Shown here: positions 59,601-64,000 of the stretch, in pieces | How the letters are laid out: each line of letters starts with the position of its first letter | Numbering within the stretch: position 1 is the first letter of the stretch | Source of the DNA: Pogonophryne albipinna | Lineage: Eukaryota; Chordata; Actinopteri; Perciformes; Artedidraconidae | Length of the DNA: 64,000 nucleotides | Direction: 5' to 3' | Assembly: GCA_028583405.1 (NCBI GenBank) | Contig: CM053249.1 | Location: forward strand, 36,938,048 to 37,002,047 | Position numbers and translations under genes: made by a program | Notes under the pieces: model-generated | Told to the model about the DNA's origin: nothing | Seen by the model: the letters and a program-made list of their open reading frames with translations, nothing else | Database searches by the model: none

Positions 59601-59685
59601 AATGAAGCAGTTGCTGCTTCGGACGTCACATGTCACGTGATTTGAAGCAGTTGCTGCTTCGGACGTCACATGTCACGTGATTTGA
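59601..59685. repeat. 41-bp tandem duplication with CACGTGA
   Basis: Two near-identical units GAAGCAGTTGCTGCTTCGGA plus CGTCACATGTCACGTGATTT in a row. Each has a palindromic GAAGCAGTTGCTGCTTC and an E-box-like CACGTG. Confidence 0.85.
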
Positions 59686-59772
59686 AGCAAGCTTCGAAGC
59701 ACTGCTTCTATGGAATAGGAAGTCCAGGGTTGAAGCTCCATTCGAAGCTTCAGTGTCAAACTGCCATCACTA

Positions 59773-61538
59773 ACAAAGCCTCTTTTTGGATTTGAACACT
59801 GCCTCTGTCGTGATTGCTGCACTACCACTTTCCTCTTTATCTGCCCAGTCCTGTTTCAGTAATTATACAAGAGATTGGTTTTAAGTTTCCAGGATTTAGC
59901 TTTTACTGAAGTTGTGATATCTCTCAATGATAATTTAACAACTTTAGTAGCAGAAAATGAACAAAAAACTATAAAATGCTTTACTTTATAAAAGGCTCTG
60001 CATCCTAATCAGATTGAAGACCTCAACAACTTCTGAGTCTGCAGGAACAGTTATTGGATGTTGTTTATATGAATCGCATAAAACACATTTCCATCTTAAC
60101 ATAAAGCATGTCTAATAAAGGATTGAACTCTGAGGCAGTTTCCTCTTAAATATGATGTTCCTCTCAAATACTGTATCACTCCTTTCACTGCACTGACTTC
60201 ACTGACTTGTTGAGATTAACAAAGTTTATGTTATACATTATTTCATGAGTAATAGTTTGGCTCAATTTCAGTGTTCCTGTACTTAAATGTTGCGTTATTG
60301 ATATGATGAAGTATAACCAAAAAGTGTAAACAATCTCAAGATCAGAAAGAACATCTAACTGTGTGTGTGTGTGTGTGTGTGTCTGGCCTGGTTACGATGA
60401 TCTCTGCTATTCCTGGTCTGAAGGGGAGGAGCACGGTGAAAACAAGACTTTGCCCCTGACTCATGCCCTCTGTGGCAGCATAATGCTGACCATCCAAGTG
60501 TGTTTGTGTCTCCTTGTTTGAATATGTGGCTGTTAAAATATATATATATATATATACATAACCACCTAAAAACATGTATTGGTGCCAAAGTGCGATATGT
60601 TTCTGGTCAATTTCGGTTTTGTTGTTTTTGCTTGTCCCTAAATGTTTTCCTCTTTGCGTTGCATAACCGATGGTACATTTAGCCCCCAAATTAGAAAACC
60701 AGTCCGTAGTGGCCAAAACTGAATTTCTCTAAGGGTGTGGTATATTCCGGTTGTTTTTATGATAAAAAAGCACTTATTGTAAATGTAAAAGTTTAACCGT
60801 ATATTAATTTAGTCCCTGTCTTTTATCTGTCTTTTATTTTCTTCGAGGTCGCACGTGCTATACATTATTATCTGACAGGGCTGTAATGTCTCTGAGAGCC
60901 GATCCACTTGCTGGCTCACACGGTGGTCAAACAGCAGCAGTTGATGAACTCGTTCAGTCCAACCTGGCTCTTTCGTAACATTATATAAGGTTATTCCATC
61001 TGCACAGACTTACTCATTGTTACATATTTGCCCAGCCGAGGGTTAGGATGGTGGGGGGGTAATAGAGTCCAGCATACTGTGTCACATGTATTGATCCCTC
61101 CTTTTCCAAGCACAATCTCCCCCATACACACACTCTGGTTTCTTCACACACAGCATTCTATTCGCAAGGGAACTCAACAAGTGGCCCTGCAAAATTATTT
61201 TAATATTTTATTATTGCCAATATGTGTTGTTAAATGTATGGTTGATGTTCAACTTCATTTTCAAAATGTTGATTAAACTATAGGTAATTTACCTCTGCTA
61301 CCTAATTTTAAGGTAGTGTAAGGTACCTTCTATTCCAACCTTAAAAATGATCATATAGTCAGATCAACACATCTCCGTGTTCAAGGATAACCTCATCTAA
61401 CATTGCATAATGTCACTCTGTCAACAACCCTGCATGCTGTCTCTGGCCCTTGTGAAGAGAGTTGCAGCCCCTTTGGAAATCAATGGTAATAACAAGCTTA
61501 AAAGTGATCGGCAGATTTCGGGAACATAAAAATATTGG
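59773..61538. other. Gene-free stretch
   Basis: AT-rich, no coding recognised on either strand. Contains a (GT)n run at 60360-60382 and an (AT)n run near 60538-60557. Confidence 0.6.
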
Positions 61539-61740
61539 GTAACACTTTATATTAAGGTACACAAATTAACCATCAACTAGTTGTTTATTAGCAGTATATT
61601 GGCTCTTTATTAGTCATTATAAAACACTTATTAATGCCTTATTCTACATGACCATATTCTACAAGTAATAAGCTATTAGTTGAGAGTTTTTCCTCAATAA
61701 CCCTCTAATTAGTGCTGATTTATTGCAAGTAAGGAAGTTG
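61539..61740 (+). mobile_element. MITE end, GGGTAACACTTTATAT type
   Basis: Starts with GGGTAACACTTTATATTAAG, a terminus seen in many fish non-autonomous DNA elements, followed by their usual TTATTAG-rich body. No matching right end was found. Confidence 0.4.
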
Positions 61741-61744
61741 TTGA

Positions 61745-62110
61745 ACATTCAGATTCAGATTCAACTTTATTGTCATTATGTAGTACTTATACTAGTGACG
61801 AAATGTAAGTTTAGGCATCTGACCAGAAGTGCAAAATAGCAGTGCAGGAGTCTACATAATGAGAATAATTATACATGGAATTATTATAAATAGAATAGTT
61901 ATAAATAGGCTATAAACAGATGAATATATACAGTGTAAACGGCATTGACAGTAAAATATATAAACAGGTGGGTGGTGGGTATGGGTTTGAGTCTATCAGC
62001 GGGCAGAGTTCAGCAGGGTAACAGCCCTGGGGAAGAAGCTGACCCTGAACCTGCTGGTCCAGCACCTCGTCTCCTGTTGGCTCTCCGGCCGACGCCAGCT
62101 CCCCGTGTTC
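61745..62110 (-). mobile_element. LINE 3'-end fragment
   Basis: On minus it ends ACAATAAAGTTGAATCTGAA with an ATCTGA repeat, the fish LINE tail type. The body (plus TTCAGCAGGGTAACAGCCCTG, GGGGAAGAAGCTGACCCTGA) is a common fish repeat. It is cut at 62110 by the minisatellite. Confidence 0.6.
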
Positions 62111-62124
62111 TGTCGGTGTGCCGA

Positions 62125-62515
62125 CCGTCTCAAGTCTCCTCTCGAGTCTCCTCTCGAGTCCCCTCTCGAGTCCCCTCTCGAGTCCCCTCTCGAGTCCCCT
62201 CTCGAGTTCCCTCTCCAGTCTCCTTTCAAGTCACCTCTCAAGTTCCCTCTCAAGTCACCTCTTGAGTTCCCTCTCGAGTCTCCTCTCGAGTCCCCTCTCC
62301 AGTTAGCTCTCGAGTTCCCTCTCGAGTCCCCTCTCAAGTTCCCTCTCCAGTCACCTCTCGAGTTCCCTCTCAAGTTCCCTCTCGAGTCCCCTCTCAAGTC
62401 ACCTCTCAAGTTCCCTCTCAAGTCCCCTCTCGAATCTCCTCTCGAGTTCCCTCTCGAGTTCCATCTCAAGTCCCCTCTCCAGTCCCTACTCAAGTCCCTA
62501 CTCAAGTGCCGTTAG
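62125..62515. repeat. 15-bp minisatellite
   Basis: About 26 units of CCCCTCTCGAGTCCC with C/T and A/G variation. The period is a multiple of three, so a Ser-Pro-Leu-Glu repeat frame is open on plus and an Arg-Gly/Asp frame on minus. These are repeat-made ORFs. Confidence 0.93.
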
Positions 62516-63190
62516 AGGTTCCGCTGGGGGTCCTGCCAACTCCATGTCCTGTCCCGTTGTTGGTTCCGCCGACTACTCTTCTGCCGGGGGTCCTGCCAAC
62601 CCTATGTCCTGTGCCGTTGGAGGTCCCGCCGACTACTCTCCTGCCGGGGGTCCTGCCAACACTATGTCCTGTCCCGTTGGGGGTCCCACCTACTACTCTT
62701 CTGCCGGGGGTTCTGCTAACCCTGTGTCCTGTCCCGTTGGGGGTCCCACCGACTGCTCTTCTGCCGGGGGTCCTGCCAACCCTATGTCCTGTGCCGTTGT
62801 AGGCCCCGCCGACTACTCTTCTGCCGGGGGTCCTGCCAACTCCGTGTTCTGTCCCGTTGGGGGTCCCGCCGACGACTCTTCTGCCGGGGGTCCTGCCAAC
62901 CCTATGTCCTGTGCCGTTGGAGGTCCCGCCGACTACTCTCCTGCCGGGGGTCCTTCCAACCCTATGTCCTGTCCCGTTGGGGGTCCCGCCGACTACTCTT
63001 CTGCCGCGGGTCCTGCCAGCTCCGTGTCCTGTCCCGTTGGGGGTCCCGTCGACTGCTCTTCTGCCGGGGGTCCTGCCAACACCATATCCTGTCCTGTTGG
63101 GGGTCCCGCTGACACCTGCTCCGCCGGGTTTCTTGCCAACACCGTGTCCTGTCCTGTTTCGGGTCCCATCGACACCAGCCCTTGCTCCGT
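62516..63190. repeat. 60-bp minisatellite
   Basis: About 11 units of 60 bp (GGGGGTCCTGCCAACCCTAT, GTCCTGTCCCGTTGGGGGTC, CCGCCGACTACTCTTCTGCC), with the last two units more diverged. Open frames on plus follow from the period. Confidence 0.93.
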
Positions 63191-63654
63191 CGTGGGTCCC
63201 ACTGACACCAGCCCAGGTTCCGTCCAGGGTCTCTTCTACGTCTGACTAGGGCTGGGCGATTTGGCCTAAAAATAAAATCTCGATTTTTTTCTAACTAATG
63301 GACAATTTTCGATTTAAACCTCGATTTTTTTCTGTTTTTTTCTAAACAAATCAGACCAAGGCAAAATTTAAATACATATTTTCTTTATTAACACAATACA
63401 AATAAATGAGATTACCAAGTAGTCTAGGCCTATGTGAACAAATCAGTTGTTCAAGAATAAAAAAATAAAATAAAAACAGCACCACAGCACTTGGCTGTCA
63501 TTAATGTGCAAAGATTTTTTTTAAATCAAACTGAAAAAAAATCTCTTTTAGGCCATCGCTGAAAAAACTTGTAAAATTAAATACAACAAATAATAAATAA
63601 TGATAATTAAATGAATAATAAAAAAATACCCTCAAACAAAATAACATCCCTTTA

Positions 63655-63958
63655 ACTTTCTAGGAAGTTGTCTACAGGTTTTTCGCGAGGAAGACAAGCC
63701 TGTCTACTGCCTCTGGCTTGAGGCATGCTCTTTGGCATGTTACAATGTTACCCCCGTACTGAAAACCCTCTCCGAAGGGGCACTTGTGGCAGGAATGGAG
63801 AGATATTTCTTGGCCAGATTACTCAGTCTTGGGAAGTTAGCGTCATGTAGCTTCCACCACTGCAGTGGGTCTGTATCAGGGTCTGTCTCAGACGACAACA
63901 AATAGGATGACAGCTCAGCTTCAATTTTGTCCTGCTCTGACTGGGAGGTAGACGACAC
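63655..63958 (-). pseudogene. hAT transposase C-terminal dimerisation domain
   Basis: The minus frame shows WWKLHDANFPRLSNLAKKYL, then IPATSAPSERVFS, the hAT C-terminal (hATC) signature. Immediately after, a missing base turns the expected GGNIV stretch into an early stop at 63740; the lost frame continues as CQRACLKPEAVDRLVFLAKN to about 63660. The catalytic core lies beyond 63958 and is cut off by another insert or the window end. Confidence 0.82.
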
Positions 63959-63964
63959 TGTCAG

Positions 63965-64000
63965 TAGTGATGTGTCGGTCGCGAACGAGCCGTCTCAAAG
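63965..64000. mobile_element. Start of another hAT-like element
   Basis: TAGTGATGTGTCGGTCGCGA resembles a recurrent fish hAT terminus. Only 36 bp are in the window. Confidence 0.4.

Larger units (their letters stand above)
58857..59772. mobile_element. hAT-like element of TAGTGATGGCA type
   Basis: Ends TAGTGATGGCAAAATGAAGC and CAAACTGCCATCACTA, with internal GAAGCTTC words on both sides. Flanks ATAAATCC and ACAAAGCC match at 6 of 8. It contains a tRNA-like segment and a 41-bp tandem duplication. No transposase was seen. Confidence 0.75.
63247..64000 (-). mobile_element. hAT element, transposase on minus, cut by window end
   Basis: Left terminus TAGGGCTGGGCGATTTGGCC, followed by CTCGATTTTTT repeats and AT-rich sequence, then the end of a transposase gene. 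The right terminus is outside the window. A second hAT-like start (TAGTGATGTGTCGG) appears at 63965. Confidence 0.8.

Noticed and set aside
62125..63190. CRISPR-like regular repeats
   Set aside because: The units are contiguous without unique spacers and the genome is vertebrate; they are minisatellites.
61996..63249. Long repeat-protein ORFs on both strands
   Set aside because: They follow from 15-bp and 60-bp tandem periods that are multiples of three; there is no start context, domain or non-repeat coding.

Overview
The window is teleost-like vertebrate DNA made almost entirely of nested transposable elements. It is AT-rich with long (GT)n tracts, and it carries APE-type LINEs with fish-typical 3' tails, many hAT elements with 8-bp duplications, a DIRS retroelement, Harbinger-type elements and an LTR element primed by vertebrate tRNA-Trp. 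No intact host gene is recognised. The species cannot be told from the sequence. Family names are from memory of the families and were not searched.

1-17.4 kb: one minus-strand L1 (about 833-17387) is cut into four pieces by three later insertions. These are a hAT (1028-1860, perfect 8-bp duplication), an LTR retroelement (2494-10644, tRNA-Trp primer site, nearly all of pol missing) and an L2/Rex1-type LINE (10757-15112, esterase, endonuclease and RT domains). The L1 reading frame resumes after each insert. 17.4-20 kb: a 2-kb segment bounded by 220-bp inverted repeats, with no recognised gene.

20-28 kb: a plus-strand Tx1/L1-like LINE split by a hAT that itself contains another hAT, then TIR elements, then a plus-strand I-type (Nimb-like) LINE split by a hAT. 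28-30.4 kb: mostly unassigned, with a THAP-domain fragment and a LINE tail.

30.4-50.7 kb: a plus-strand L2-type LINE whose RT is split by a 16.9-kb element with CACTG...CAGTG ends and a TA duplication. That element holds a nearly complete L1 (32.0-39.0 kb, itself carrying a hAT), subterminal repeats, further hATs, and a 4.3-kb transposon with about 200-bp inverted ends. The 4.3-kb transposon contains a 13-exon minus-strand gene (44528-47412) encoding a Ulp1/C48 protease domain behind a transposase-like block; this is the most interesting item. The L2 is split again by a BED-finger hAT (49182-50031).

50.7-58.4 kb: Harbinger-like and TTAA-flanked elements surround possible remnant exons (51475-51640 and 53854-54047). 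A minus-strand DIRS element (54048-58360) with inverted ends and the diagnostic internal complementary region follows. 58.4-64 kb: a hAT with a tRNA-like segment, a gene-free stretch, LINE and MITE fragments, two abutting minisatellites (15-bp and 60-bp periods), and the end of another hAT whose transposase runs off the window.

Nothing here is a cooperating host pathway. The genes are retroelement and transposase modules, nearly all broken by frameshifts or insertions, and the insertion order can be read from the nesting.
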